Assembly: GCF_004421005.1 (NCBI RefSeq) | Contig: NZ_CP038026.1 | Location: 2,294,001-2,358,000 of the forward strand | Direction: 5' to 3' | From: Pseudoduganella plicata | GTDB lineage: Bacteria; Pseudomonadota; Gammaproteobacteria; Burkholderiales; Burkholderiaceae_D | Length of the DNA stretch: 64,000 nt | Shown here: positions 40,633 to 48,696 of the stretch, piece after piece | Position numbering within the stretch: the first letter of the stretch is position 1 | Layout of the letters: every line of letters starts with the position of its first letter | Made by a program: the position numbers and the translations under genes | Notes under the pieces: generated by a model | The model's database searches: none | Told to the model about the DNA's origin: nothing | What the model saw: the letters and a program-made list of their open reading frames with translations, nothing else

Positions 40633-40647
40633 AACTAATGTTTAGTT
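40633..40647 (-). promoter_or_regulatory. AACTAA palindrome upstream of sbp
   Basis: AACTAA-TGT-TTAGTT, a perfect 6 bp inverted repeat in an AT-rich stretch 56-70 bp before the sbp start. It is a plausible site for CysB or another LysR-type regulator, although I have no binding consensus to confirm that. Confidence 0.45.
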
Positions 40648-40688
40648 TCATCCATATACCTCATACTTATATAGATGCACCAAACGAC

Positions 40689-41072
40689 TCAATAAAACCG
40701 ATTGAAGAGCACGACAAGCCAGGTGGCACCAGCCAGCAGGCAACTCAGCAGCACGGCGGCGCTGCCGAAGTCCTTCGCGTTCTTCGACAGCGGATGGCGT
40801 TCCAGCGAAATGCGGTCCACGACCGCCTCGATGGCCGAATTGATGAGCTCGACAATGAGCACGAGGGCCAGCACCCCCATCAATGCCAGCTTCTGGAATG
40901 GCGACACGGGCAGCGCCAGCGCGACGACGGCGCCGGCAACGAACAGCATCAGCTCCTGGCGAAAAGCGTGTTCATGACGCCACGCGGATTTGAGCCCGTC
41001 CACCGAATAGAAAAAAGCCGACAGGATGCGCTTGGCGCCACTCTTGCTCTTGAATTCACTGACAGGTTCCAT
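40689..41072 (-). CDS. dgkA: Diacylglycerol kinase
   Basis: 127 aa integral-membrane DgkA, which recycles diacylglycerol to phosphatidic acid. Three membrane helices; the catalytic Glu is in ELINSAIEAVVDR, and KNAKDFGSAAV is the second conserved segment. Divergent from the IclR gene, separated by 111 bp. Confidence 0.95.
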   Translation of the reverse strand: MEPVSEFKSKSGAKRILSAFFYSVDGLKSAWRHEHAFRQELMLFVAGAVVALALPVSPFQKLALMGVLALVLIVELINSAIEAVVDRISLERHPLSKNAKDFGSAAVLLSCLLAGATWLVVLFNRFY

Positions 41073-41183
41073 GGGGCATCGCTTCGTTAAAGTGCGCCAT
41101 TATAGCGCCCGTCCCCTGGCGCCGAATTCCCATTTTTTTCACATCATGGTATAAAGAGGCCGTCGGATACCGCACTGCACAAT

Positions 41184-41960
41184 ATGAAAATCGAAACCCT
41201 CCCGGAACAGAAGACCACCATTCAGGTCATCGAACGCATGGTCGCCCTGCTCGATGCACTGGCAAAATATCCCGATCCGGTCAGCCTGAAAGAATTGTCG
41301 AAGGTATCGGGCCTGCATCCGTCCACGGCCCACCGTATCCTGAACGACATGGTGCTGACGCGCTTCGTCGACCGTATCGAACCCGGCACCTACCGCCTGG
41401 GCATGCGCCTGCTGGAGCTGGGCAACGTGGTGAAGAGCCGGCTGTCGGTGCGCGAAGCGGCGCTGGAGTTCATGCGCTCGCTGCACAAGAAAACGCAGCA
41501 GACGATCAACCTGTCCGTACGCCAGGGCGACGAGATCGTCTACATCGACCGCGCGTTTTCCGAGCGCTCCGGCATGCAGGTCGTGCGCGCCATTGGCGGG
41601 CGCGGCCCGCTGCACCTGACGTCGACCGGCAAGCTGTTCCTGTCCGTGGACGAGCCGAAGGCCATCCGCGCGTATGCCACCCGCACGGGCCTGGCGGGCC
41701 ACAACAAGAATTCGATTACCGACCTGGCGAAACTGGAACGGGAGCTGTCGCTGGTGCGGTCGCGCGGCTATGCGCGCGACAACGAGGAGCTGGAACTGGG
41801 GGTGCGCTGCATGGCTGCCGGCATCCGCGACGACAGCGGCAAGCTCGTCGCGGGGCTGTCGATCTCGGCGCCGGCCGACCGGCTGCAGGAGGAGTGGCTG
41901 GAGGATCTGGTCAATACCGCCAACCAGATTTCGGCGACGTTGGGTTATCGGGTGGAATAA
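41184..41960 (+). CDS. IclR family transcriptional regulator
   Basis: 258 aa. N-terminal winged helix (LSKVSGLHPSTAHRILNDMVLTRFVDR style segment) and IclR effector domain (DEIVYIDRAF, SGMQVVRAIGGRGPLHLTSTGKLFLS). The target genes are unknown, as it stands alone between dgkA and the endopeptidase gene; the ligand is probably a small carboxylate, by analogy. Confidence 0.92.
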   Translation: MKIETLPEQKTTIQVIERMVALLDALAKYPDPVSLKELSKVSGLHPSTAHRILNDMVLTRFVDRIEPGTYRLGMRLLELGNVVKSRLSVREAALEFMRSLHKKTQQTINLSVRQGDEIVYIDRAFSERSGMQVVRAIGGRGPLHLTSTGKLFLSVDEPKAIRAYATRTGLAGHNKNSITDLAKLERELSLVRSRGYARDNEELELGVRCMAAGIRDDSGKLVAGLSISAPADRLQEEWLEDLVNTANQISATLGYRVE

Positions 41961-42009
41961 GCGCCGGGGTCTGGCGGCCCGCAGGCGGCGCCCCCGGAAG
42001 CTTCCGAGG

Positions 42010-43194
42010 TTACATCCCCGCAGTGGGCCTTGGCGCGGCAATGCTGCTGCCGAAGCCGCCCGAGCCGGCCATCGTCCCCATCGAGCCGCCGGCACCGACA
42101 TCGGAGAAGCCCGGCGGTTTCAGTGCCGTCAGCCATTTGCGCATGCGCATCGCATCGGCCACGCGGGCGGCCGTGCCCTTCGCATCGAGCAGGACCATGA
42201 TCACGGCGCGGCCTTCCACAACGGCCTGCATCATCACGCAGCGCCCCGCTTCGTTGATAAAGCCTGTCTTCTGCAGGCCAATTTCCCAGCCCGAGTTCGG
42301 CGTCACGAGACCGTTCGTCGTACCGAACTGGACCGGACGGCCGTTGCGCTCGATGATCGCCTTCGGATCGGTCGAGTATTCGCGCAGGATCGGGTGCTCA
42401 TAGGCAGCCAGAGCCAGCTTGGCAAGGTCACGTGCACTTGCCACGTTCTGCTTCGACAGGCCGCTGGAATCGACATAACGCGTGTCGTTCATGCCCAGCG
42501 CGCGGGCCTTCGCATTCATTGCCTCCACAAACGCCGGCAGCCCGCCCGGGTAGTTGCGGCCGAGGGCGGACGCGGCCCGGTTTTCCGAGCTCATCAGCGC
42601 GATGTGCAGCATATTGCGGCGCGTCAGGCGGTCGCCCACGTTCAGGCGCGAGCTGGAGAACTTGGCGCGGTCGACGTCGTCTTCCGTCACCGTCAGCACT
42701 TCTTCCATATCCTGGTTGGCTTCGACAACGACGAGACCCGTCATCATCTTCGTGATCGAGGCGATCGGCAACGCGACATTGGCGTTCTTTTCAAACAGCA
42801 CTTCCGAGTTGCTCTGGTCGAGCACCAGCGCCACGTTCGACTTCAGGTCGAGCGGATCGCGCGTCAGGTTCAGGCCGGCCAGGTCGCCCATCGTCGGCCG
42901 CGCCACGGCCGCGCTCACATTGGTCATGCGCTGGTAGACGACCTTGCGCTTGCCGCGCTCGGTGACGACCCGGCGCACGATGCGCTCGCGCGGCTCGGCC
43001 GAGAACGTGGCGGCACGGCGCGCGCCGGCCTTGGCCGCCTTGGCCTTCCTGGCCGTCACTTTCTTGACCGTGGCTTTCTTGACCGTGACTTTCTTGACAC
43101 TGGACTTCTTGGCGCTCTGCGCCGCCTCGACGGTGCCGACCGGCACCGAAAGGAACAGCGCCGAGATCAGCGCGCCCACGACAAGTTTAAGCAT
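42010..43194 (-). CDS. pbpG: D-alanyl-D-alanine endopeptidase (PBP7/PbpG-like)
   Basis: 394 aa periplasmic peptidoglycan endo- or carboxypeptidase of the S11 family. Signal peptide (about 1-24) then a Lys/Val/Thr-rich low-complexity segment (KKVTVKKATVKK) to about residue 60. Penicillin-binding motifs: SITK near residue 145, SSEN near residue 202, KTG near residue 307. The C-terminus ends in a Gly/Ser-rich tail. Convergent with the IclR gene. Confidence 0.92.
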   Translation of the reverse strand: MLKLVVGALISALFLSVPVGTVEAAQSAKKSSVKKVTVKKATVKKVTARKAKAAKAGARRAATFSAEPRERIVRRVVTERGKRKVVYQRMTNVSAAVARPTMGDLAGLNLTRDPLDLKSNVALVLDQSNSEVLFEKNANVALPIASITKMMTGLVVVEANQDMEEVLTVTEDDVDRAKFSSSRLNVGDRLTRRNMLHIALMSSENRAASALGRNYPGGLPAFVEAMNAKARALGMNDTRYVDSSGLSKQNVASARDLAKLALAAYEHPILREYSTDPKAIIERNGRPVQFGTTNGLVTPNSGWEIGLQKTGFINEAGRCVMMQAVVEGRAVIMVLLDAKGTAARVADAMRMRKWLTALKPPGFSDVGAGGSMGTMAGSGGFGSSIAAPRPTAGM

Positions 43195-43513
43195 AATTCA
43201 TCCCCGCGAAACACGGCAGCTGCGGATCCCTCGAAAACCCGGCTGCTTTGATGAGAGTCCGCACGGTCGGCGCTGAGCGCGGCGATGGCGGAACGACCGG
43301 TGCCTTGCGGCCTACCGGGCTGTACGGCGGCGCATGGCGCCAGGCCGCGATTGTCGAGGTCCCAAATATGTGTTGCAGTGTAGCAAAATACGGAGCGTGC
43401 GCAACCTGAATTCACATTGTCGCGTTCAAAGTCTGATCAAGGATAAAACACTTTGCCGATTCCTGATGCAAGCGCGCAACGACGTTCTTCCAAAACGCAA
43501 CACAATGTTAGCG
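43195..43513. other. Intergenic region upstream of pbpG
   Basis: About 320 bp between pbpG (minus) and the end of the nitroreductase gene (minus). No gene or clear terminator seen; it should hold the pbpG promoter. Confidence 0.5.
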
Positions 43514-44206
43514 CTATACAAATGTAACGAAACGGTCCAGGGGCTCGCGCTCCGTCACCAGGCTGTTTTCAATTTTTGTCTCATCGGCAACCCCCAGCGC
43601 CATCCCGCACACCACCATTTCATTGTCCGGCAATGCCAGCTGCTGCGCAATGATGCGATGGAATTGTGTCCATGCCGCCTGGGGACAGGTGTCCAGCCCG
43701 CGGCCGCGCGCTGCGATCATGACATTCTGCAGGAACATGCCGTAATCGAGCCATGACCCCTGCTCCATGACGCGGTCGATCGTGAAAATCAGGCCGACGG
43801 GCGCGTCGAAGAAGCGGAAATTGCGCGCATGTTGCGCGGCCATCCCTTCCTTGTTCTCCCGTTGCAGCCCCAGCAGCGCGTACAGGTCCCAGCCCACCTT
43901 GCGGCGCCGGTCGATGTACGGCGACTTCCACTCGCGCGGGTAATACACATACTCTTCCTTGTGGCGCGCGTTCTCGGCCGGGTCGAGGTAGGCGGCCGTA
44001 ACGGCGTCGCACAACCCTTCCCGTGCGGCGCCCGTCAGCACATAAACCTTCCAGGGTTGCGTGTTCGTACCGGAAGGCGCCCGGCGCGCCACTTCGAGGA
44101 TGGCGGCAATTTCCTCGCGCGGCACCGGCGTGCGCAGGAACGCGCGGATCGAGCGGCGCGACGCGATGGCGGCATCCACCGCCTGCTGTTCGGGTGTCTG
44201 GATCAT
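43514..44206 (-). CDS. Nitroreductase family protein
   Basis: 230 aa FMN-dependent oxidoreductase. FMN-binding segments SRRSIRAFLRTPVP and ARRAPSGTNTQPWKVYVLTG and the C-terminal VVCGMALGVAD are typical. Natural substrate unknown. It follows the EamA gene by 19 bp, probably in one operon. Confidence 0.92.
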   Translation of the reverse strand: MIQTPEQQAVDAAIASRRSIRAFLRTPVPREEIAAILEVARRAPSGTNTQPWKVYVLTGAAREGLCDAVTAAYLDPAENARHKEEYVYYPREWKSPYIDRRRKVGWDLYALLGLQRENKEGMAAQHARNFRFFDAPVGLIFTIDRVMEQGSWLDYGMFLQNVMIAARGRGLDTCPQAAWTQFHRIIAQQLALPDNEMVVCGMALGVADETKIENSLVTEREPLDRFVTFV

Positions 44207-44225
44207 CTGGGCCTTTGTTTAAAAG

Positions 44226-45134
44226 TCATTTCTTCCTGCCGACGACAAAATACACGCCCAGCACGGCCAGCGCCATGCCGGCAATGCCCAGCGCGCTGAA
44301 CGCTTCGCCGAACATCAGCCAGGCCATCACGGCCGTGGTGGGCGGTGTCAGGTACAGCAGGCTCGTCACTTGCGTGGCGTCGCTGCGACGGATCAGCGCG
44401 AACAGCAGGAAGATCGCGCCGATCGACAACGCCAGTATCGACCACAGCAGCGCGCCGATAAAGCTGGGTGTCCAATCCACGGCAGCGAGTTCCGGCGTCA
44501 GCCCTTCGAATGCAATGGCAAAGGGCAACACGACGACACCGGACGCGGCAAACTGGATCACGGTACCGACACGCAGGTCGAACTGCGGACAATAGCGCTT
44601 CTGATACAGCGTGCCGGCGGTAATGGAGCACAGCGCGCCGACGCACAGTGCCAGTGCCGGCCAGCTGAGGCCGACCAGGGTCATCTTCGCCGCGACGACA
44701 AGCGCCACCCCGGCGATGCCGAACATCAGACCCAGCCATTGCCGCGGCCTGACGCGCTCGCCGACCAGCGGTGCCGCCATCGCCGTCAGGATAGGCTGCA
44801 TGCCGACGATCAGCGCCGTCAGCCCGGCAGGCGTGCCCAGTTTGATGGCACACCAGACGCCGGCAAGATAACCCGCATGCAGCAGCACACCGGCCACGGC
44901 AATATGCAGCACCTTGCCGCTCGGCCATGGCGCACGCAATAACACGATCAGTGGAACAAGGATGACGAGCACGCCGGCAAAGCGCAGCAGCAGGAATGTC
45001 AGCGGCGGCGCATAAGGCAGGCCGAATTTGGCGACGATAAAACCCGTGCTCCACAGAAACACAAAGAACAGCGGGACCGGCGACAGGAATGAATGTCCTG
45101 CGGACTGTGGCGCGGCAATGGACGAATGGGTCAT
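44226..45134 (-). CDS. EamA/DMT family transporter
   Basis: 302 aa with about ten membrane helices in two EamA repeats; conserved LWSTGFIVAKFGLPYAPPL and MAWLMFGEAFSALGIAGMAL segments. Substrate unknown. Cotranscribed with the nitroreductase gene and divergent from the phasin gene. Confidence 0.9.
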   Translation of the reverse strand: MTHSSIAAPQSAGHSFLSPVPLFFVFLWSTGFIVAKFGLPYAPPLTFLLLRFAGVLVILVPLIVLLRAPWPSGKVLHIAVAGVLLHAGYLAGVWCAIKLGTPAGLTALIVGMQPILTAMAAPLVGERVRPRQWLGLMFGIAGVALVVAAKMTLVGLSWPALALCVGALCSITAGTLYQKRYCPQFDLRVGTVIQFAASGVVVLPFAIAFEGLTPELAAVDWTPSFIGALLWSILALSIGAIFLLFALIRRSDATQVTSLLYLTPPTTAVMAWLMFGEAFSALGIAGMALAVLGVYFVVGRKK

Positions 45135-45279
45135 CGCGGCAGTCTACCATGGGTAAAACGACACGACCGGACGCCCCTGAAAATGCCGTGACGCAATGCA
45201 GCACAATGCATCGCAGAAATGATTGCGCTCCCTTGGCAGAAACCCTTGTCGATACCCTTGTGCAACGCACAAAATACGC

Positions 45280-45307
45280 TTGACTTAAATTTCGTCACCC
45301 GTAAAAT
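45280..45307 (+). promoter_or_regulatory. Candidate sigma70 promoter of the phasin gene
   Basis: TTGACT (45280-45285) and TAAAAT (45302-45307) with a 16 bp spacer, about 240 bp ahead of the phasin start codon. Confidence 0.5.
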
Positions 45308-45425
45308 GAACGATGTTGCGTTGCACAATAGCTGTTCGGACCAGAAACAATTGCCGCGAATAAAAAGTCGTAATAGCGCTGCATCGCCGCAAGGCGGGTG
45401 GCAAACAGCAAGTAGTCTGAAACGT

Positions 45426-45470
45426 AGCTGCAACTTGGCTGCAAACTTCGTTGCAACTTAGCTGCAATTT
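45426..45470 (+). promoter_or_regulatory. Four helically phased TGCAA repeats, candidate PhaR operator
   Basis: TGCAA occurs at 45429, 45440, 45452 and 45463, so spacings are 11, 12 and 11 bp, each inside a (G/T)C/TTGCAA(A)CTT-like unit. Regular spacing of about one helical turn suggests cooperative protein binding. PhaR regulators in other bacteria recognise TGC-rich sites before phasin genes; the match here is an inference. Confidence 0.5.
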
Positions 45471-45547
45471 CCCACAGGAACCGCTGAGAAGCCCCGGCAA
45501 ATATCGCAAGGGGTCATTCACGTCCACTACTATATTTGGAGAGTCAT

Positions 45548-46117
45548 ATGTTTTCGATCCCTGAGCAATTTTCCAATGCGACCAAGGCCAACCTCGAAAG
45601 CCAGTACGCTATTTTCTCTGCACTGACGAACAAGGCGTTCGAAGGCGTTGAAAAGCTGGTTGAACTGAACCTGTCCGTTGCCAAGCAGTCGCTGGAAGAT
45701 TCTTCGGCCGCCGCAAAGCAGCTGTTGTCCGCCAAGGACCCGCAGGAGTTCTTCTCGCTGACCGCCGCGCGCGTCCAGCCGAACGCCGAGAAAGCCATTT
45801 CCTACAGCCGCAGCCTGGCATCGATCGCCACCGGCACGACGGCCGAGTTCTCCCGCGCCGCCGAATCGCAGATCCTGGAAACGAACCGCAAGGTGATCTC
45901 GCTGGTTGACGAAGTCAGCAAGAACGCACCGGCCGGTACCGAAAACGCCGTGGCCCTGTTCAAGTCCGCCCTGGGCAGCGCGAACGCCGGCTACGAGCAG
46001 TTCACCCGCACGGCCAAGCAGGCCAGCGACGCGATCGAAGCCAACGTCAACGCCGCCGTGAGCCAGTTCACCAGCGCCGTGAAATCGGCACCGGCCGCCA
46101 ACACCGCAGCCGCTTAA
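45548..46117 (+). CDS. Phasin family protein
   Basis: 189 aa PHA granule-associated protein. The Phasin_2-type N-terminus (FSIPEQFSNATKANLESQYAIFSALTNKAFEGVEKLVELN) is followed by a mostly alpha-helical, amphipathic chain rich in Ala and Ser, ending SAPAANTAAA. ATG 45548 has the RBS GGAGAG; the frame extends to 45536 but that start is less likely. Points to polyhydroxyalkanoate storage in this organism. A terminator follows. Confidence 0.93.
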   Translation: MFSIPEQFSNATKANLESQYAIFSALTNKAFEGVEKLVELNLSVAKQSLEDSSAAAKQLLSAKDPQEFFSLTAARVQPNAEKAISYSRSLASIATGTTAEFSRAAESQILETNRKVISLVDEVSKNAPAGTENAVALFKSALGSANAGYEQFTRTAKQASDAIEANVNAAVSQFTSAVKSAPAANTAAA

Positions 46118-46210
46118 GCTTCACGAAGTCATCGCCGGGGGCAGACCCCGGCCATCGCTGTACCAGGTCTCCTCGGCATCCGTGGATCCTCTCAGCGGAT
46201 GTCCTTCAGG

Positions 46211-46237
46211 GCCCCGGACACGTCCGGGGCTTTTTTT
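46211..46237 (+). terminator. Rho-independent terminator after the phasin gene
   Basis: Stem GCCCCGGA / TCCGGGGC with loop CACG and a seven-T run (46231-46237). Confidence 0.85.
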
Positions 46238-46246
46238 GCGCCAAAA

Positions 46247-46282
46247 GTATACAGATTGTCCATTTAGAGATAATCTGTATAC
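46247..46282 (+). promoter_or_regulatory. Operator-like palindrome before the PAS-HTH regulator gene
   Basis: Perfect 11 bp inverted repeat GTATACAGATT / AATCTGTATAC separated by 14 bp, ending 3 bp before the ATG at 46286. Its place over the likely promoter suggests autoregulation of this regulator and the dehydratase gene. Confidence 0.65.
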
Positions 46283-46285
46283 ATC

Positions 46286-46927
46286 ATGACGACACGCACT
46301 GCGGAACAACGACACCTGCTCGAGCAGGTGCAACAGATTGCCGAAGGACTCGGCCGTTCGCTGGCGCCATTCTGCGAGGTCATCGTCAACGACCTGCTCG
46401 ACGCGGACCGGGCCGTGGTGGCGATCCACAATAACCTGTCCGGTCGCGCCGTGGGCGACCCTGCCACGGAGCTGGGTGTGGCACGCATTGCCGACCCCAG
46501 CGTGCCCCAGGTGCTGGCCAACTACCCCAACCGGTTCCCCGACGGGCGCCCGTGCAAGGGCACGTCCATCGGCATCCGCGACAGCCATGGCAATTACGTG
46601 GCGGCGCTGTGCCTGAACATGGACCTGACGCCCGTGCACGCCGCCCAGGCGCTGCTGGCGCAGTTCGGCAGTACGAGCGCCCCGGCGGTGTCCGAATCGC
46701 TGGCCCCGGCCGGTGCCGCGGCGATCCGCCAGCACATCGACGCGTTCGCGGCCCGCCACGGCACGACGGCCCGCGGGCTGAAGGCCGATGCGCGCCGCGC
46801 GCTGCTGCGCGAGCTGAAGGATGCCGGCCTGACCGACCTGCGCCGCGCCATGGAAACCGTGGCCACCCACCTCGGGGTGTCGCGGGCGACCGTCTACAAA
46901 GATTTCAACTTCGGAGGAACAGCATGA
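46286..46927 (+). CDS. YheO/DauR-like PAS-HTH transcriptional regulator
   Basis: 213 aa. N-terminal PAS_6/YheO-type domain (GRSLAPFCEVIVNDLL, NNLSGRAVGDPAT, GTSIGIRDSHGNYVAALCLNMDLT) and C-terminal HTH (METVATHLGVSRATVYK). DauR, a relative, controls D-arginine catabolism. Here the partner gene is a hydroxyaspartate/threonine dehydratase, whose start overlaps this stop (ATGA), suggesting local control by an amino acid ligand. A 36 bp palindromic region lies directly upstream. Confidence 0.9.
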   Translation: MTTRTAEQRHLLEQVQQIAEGLGRSLAPFCEVIVNDLLDADRAVVAIHNNLSGRAVGDPATELGVARIADPSVPQVLANYPNRFPDGRPCKGTSIGIRDSHGNYVAALCLNMDLTPVHAAQALLAQFGSTSAPAVSESLAPAGAAAIRQHIDAFAARHGTTARGLKADARRALLRELKDAGLTDLRRAMETVATHLGVSRATVYKDFNFGGTA

Positions 46928-47892
46928 CCGACCTGACCTTGCCCACCTATGACGACGTCGTCGCAGCGGCCGCCCGCATCGCCGGCATCGCCCATCGCAC
47001 ACCCGTGCTGACGTCGCGCACGATCAACGAGGAATTCCGGGCGCAAGTGTATTTCAAGGCTGAAAACCTGCAGCGCACGGGCGCCTTCAAGTTCCGCGGC
47101 GCCAGCAATGCGCTGTCGCGCCTGTCGCCCGCACAAAAAGCGGCCGGCGTGGTCGCATTCTCGTCCGGCAACCACGCCCAGGGTATGGCGCTGGCGGCGC
47201 GGCTGCTGGGCGTGCCCGCCACGATTGTCATGCCGCATGACGCACCACCGCTGAAGATTGCCGCTACGCGCGGCTATGGCGCCACCGTTGTCTCGTACGA
47301 CCGCTACACGGAAGACCGCGAACAGATCGGCCGCGATCTGGCGCAACGGCACGGGCTGACGCTGATTCCGCCGTACGATCACTTTGACGTCATCTGCGGC
47401 CAGGGCACGGCGGCCAAGGAGCTGTTCGAGGAGGCGTGCGAGCTGGATTACTTCTTTGTCTGCATGGGCGGCGGCGGTCTGTTGTCAGGCTCGGCACTGG
47501 CCACGCGGGCGCTGTCGCCGAAGTGCAAGCTGTACGGCGTGGAGCCGGAAGCAGGCAATGACGGCCAGCAGTCGTTCCGCAAGGGCGAGATCGTCCATAT
47601 CGACACGCCGCAGACCATCGCGGACGGCGCCCAGACGCAGCACCTGGGCCAGCTGACGTTCCCGATCATCCGGCGCGACGTGGACGACATCCTGACGGTC
47701 ACGGACGCACAACTGGTGGAAGAAATGCGCTTCTATGCGGCGCGCATGAAGATCGTCGTCGAACCGACGGGCTGCCTGAGCCTGGCTGCCGCCCGCCAGA
47801 TGAAGGACGAGCTGGCCGGCAAGAAGGTCGGCATCCTGATCAGCGGCGGCAACGTCGACATCGAGCGCTACGCCAAGCTGCTCGCGCAGTAA
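46924..47892 (+). CDS. Threonine dehydratase family protein, probably threo-3-hydroxyaspartate ammonia-lyase
   Basis: 322 aa PLP enzyme. PLP Lys in FKFRGASNAL, the GGGGLLSG phosphate loop, and SSGNHAQGMALAARLLG are visible. The sequence pattern (ATIVMPHDAPPLKIAATRGYGA, YDRYTEDREQIGR, PEAGNDGQQSFRKGEIVHID) follows the L-threo-3-hydroxyaspartate dehydratase subgroup rather than biosynthetic IlvA, which also has an ACT domain that is absent here. The product would be oxaloacetate and ammonia. Coupled to the PAS-HTH regulator. Confidence 0.85.
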   Translation: MTDLTLPTYDDVVAAAARIAGIAHRTPVLTSRTINEEFRAQVYFKAENLQRTGAFKFRGASNALSRLSPAQKAAGVVAFSSGNHAQGMALAARLLGVPATIVMPHDAPPLKIAATRGYGATVVSYDRYTEDREQIGRDLAQRHGLTLIPPYDHFDVICGQGTAAKELFEEACELDYFFVCMGGGGLLSGSALATRALSPKCKLYGVEPEAGNDGQQSFRKGEIVHIDTPQTIADGAQTQHLGQLTFPIIRRDVDDILTVTDAQLVEEMRFYAARMKIVVEPTGCLSLAAARQMKDELAGKKVGILISGGNVDIERYAKLLAQ

Positions 47893-47896
47893 GTAA

Positions 47897-47953
47897 AAAA
47901 AACCGGTGACAGGCTCCGGTTTTCCCGAAAACCGGAGCCTGTCACCGGTTTTT
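47897..47953. repeat. Paired CCGGTGACAGGCTCCGG hairpin repeat (bidirectional terminator)
   Basis: Two inverted units (AAAACCGG-loop-CCGGTTTT from 47899 and from 47928) separated by CCCG, between the convergent stops of the dehydratase gene and livF. A-runs and T-runs flank both stems, so it can end transcription from both sides. Confidence 0.85.
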
Positions 47954-47964
47954 CCGCCGGTTGT

Positions 47965-48696
47965 TTACTCGCCGAGGTAGGCCGCCTTGACGCGCGGGTC
48001 GTGCAGCATGTCGTCGGCGTTGCCCGTCATCGTGATCGCGCCCGAATCCATCACGTAGCCGCGGTGGGCCGCCTGCAGCGCCAGCTTGGCGTTCTGCTCC
48101 ACCAGCAGGATCGTGATGCCTTCTTTCGACACGTTGCGGATGACTTCGAAGATCTTGTCGACCATGATCGGCGACAGCCCCATCGACGGCTCGTCCAGCA
48201 GCAGCAGGTGCGGGTGGCACATCAGCGCGCGCGCCATGGCCAGCATCTGCTGCTCGCCGCCGGACAGCGTGCCGGCCAGCTGGCCGGCACGTTCCTTCAG
48301 GCGCGGGAAGATGTCGAACCATTTGGCGATATCGGCGTCGATGCCAGCCTTGTCGTCCCGCGTGTAGGCGCCCATCATCAGGTTTTCCTGGATGGTCATG
48401 CGGGTAAAGACGCCCCGCCCTTCCGGCACCATCGCCAGCTTGCGCTCGACGAGGTGGAAGCTCTGCGTGCCCTTCAGCGACTGCCCCAGGTACGAGATCG
48501 TTCCCTCGACCTTGCACGCCGGCAGCGTGCCGGTGATCGCCTTCAACGTGGTCGTCTTGCCGGCGCCGTTAGCGCCGATCAGCGTGACCAGTTCGCCCTC
48601 GTTGACCTCCAGGTCGATGCCCTTGACGGCCTTGATGCCGCCATAGGCCACCTTCAGTCCGGAAATCCTGAGGACATTGTTTGCTGCATTGACCAT
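47965..48696 (-). CDS. livF: Branched-chain amino acid ABC transporter ATP-binding protein
   Basis: 243 aa. Walker A GANGAGKTT, signature LSGGEQQMLAMARAL and Walker B LLLDEPSMGL are intact. Last gene of livHMGF on the minus strand; its start overlaps the livG stop. The substrate-binding protein gene (livJ/K) is not in the window. Confidence 0.95.
   Translation of the reverse strand: MVNAANNVLRISGLKVAYGGIKAVKGIDLEVNEGELVTLIGANGAGKTTTLKAITGTLPACKVEGTISYLGQSLKGTQSFHLVERKLAMVPEGRGVFTRMTIQENLMMGAYTRDDKAGIDADIAKWFDIFPRLKERAGQLAGTLSGGEQQMLAMARALMCHPHLLLLDEPSMGLSPIMVDKIFEVIRNVSKEGITILLVEQNAKLALQAAHRGYVMDSGAITMTGNADDMLHDPRVKAAYLGE

Larger units (their letters stand above)
45135..45547. other. Divergent promoter region and phasin leader
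   Basis: 413 bp between the EamA gene (minus) and the phasin gene (plus). It holds a sigma70-like promoter at 45280-45307, a long 5' leader, and phased TGCAA repeats at 45426-45470. No coding frame is supported. Confidence 0.6.
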
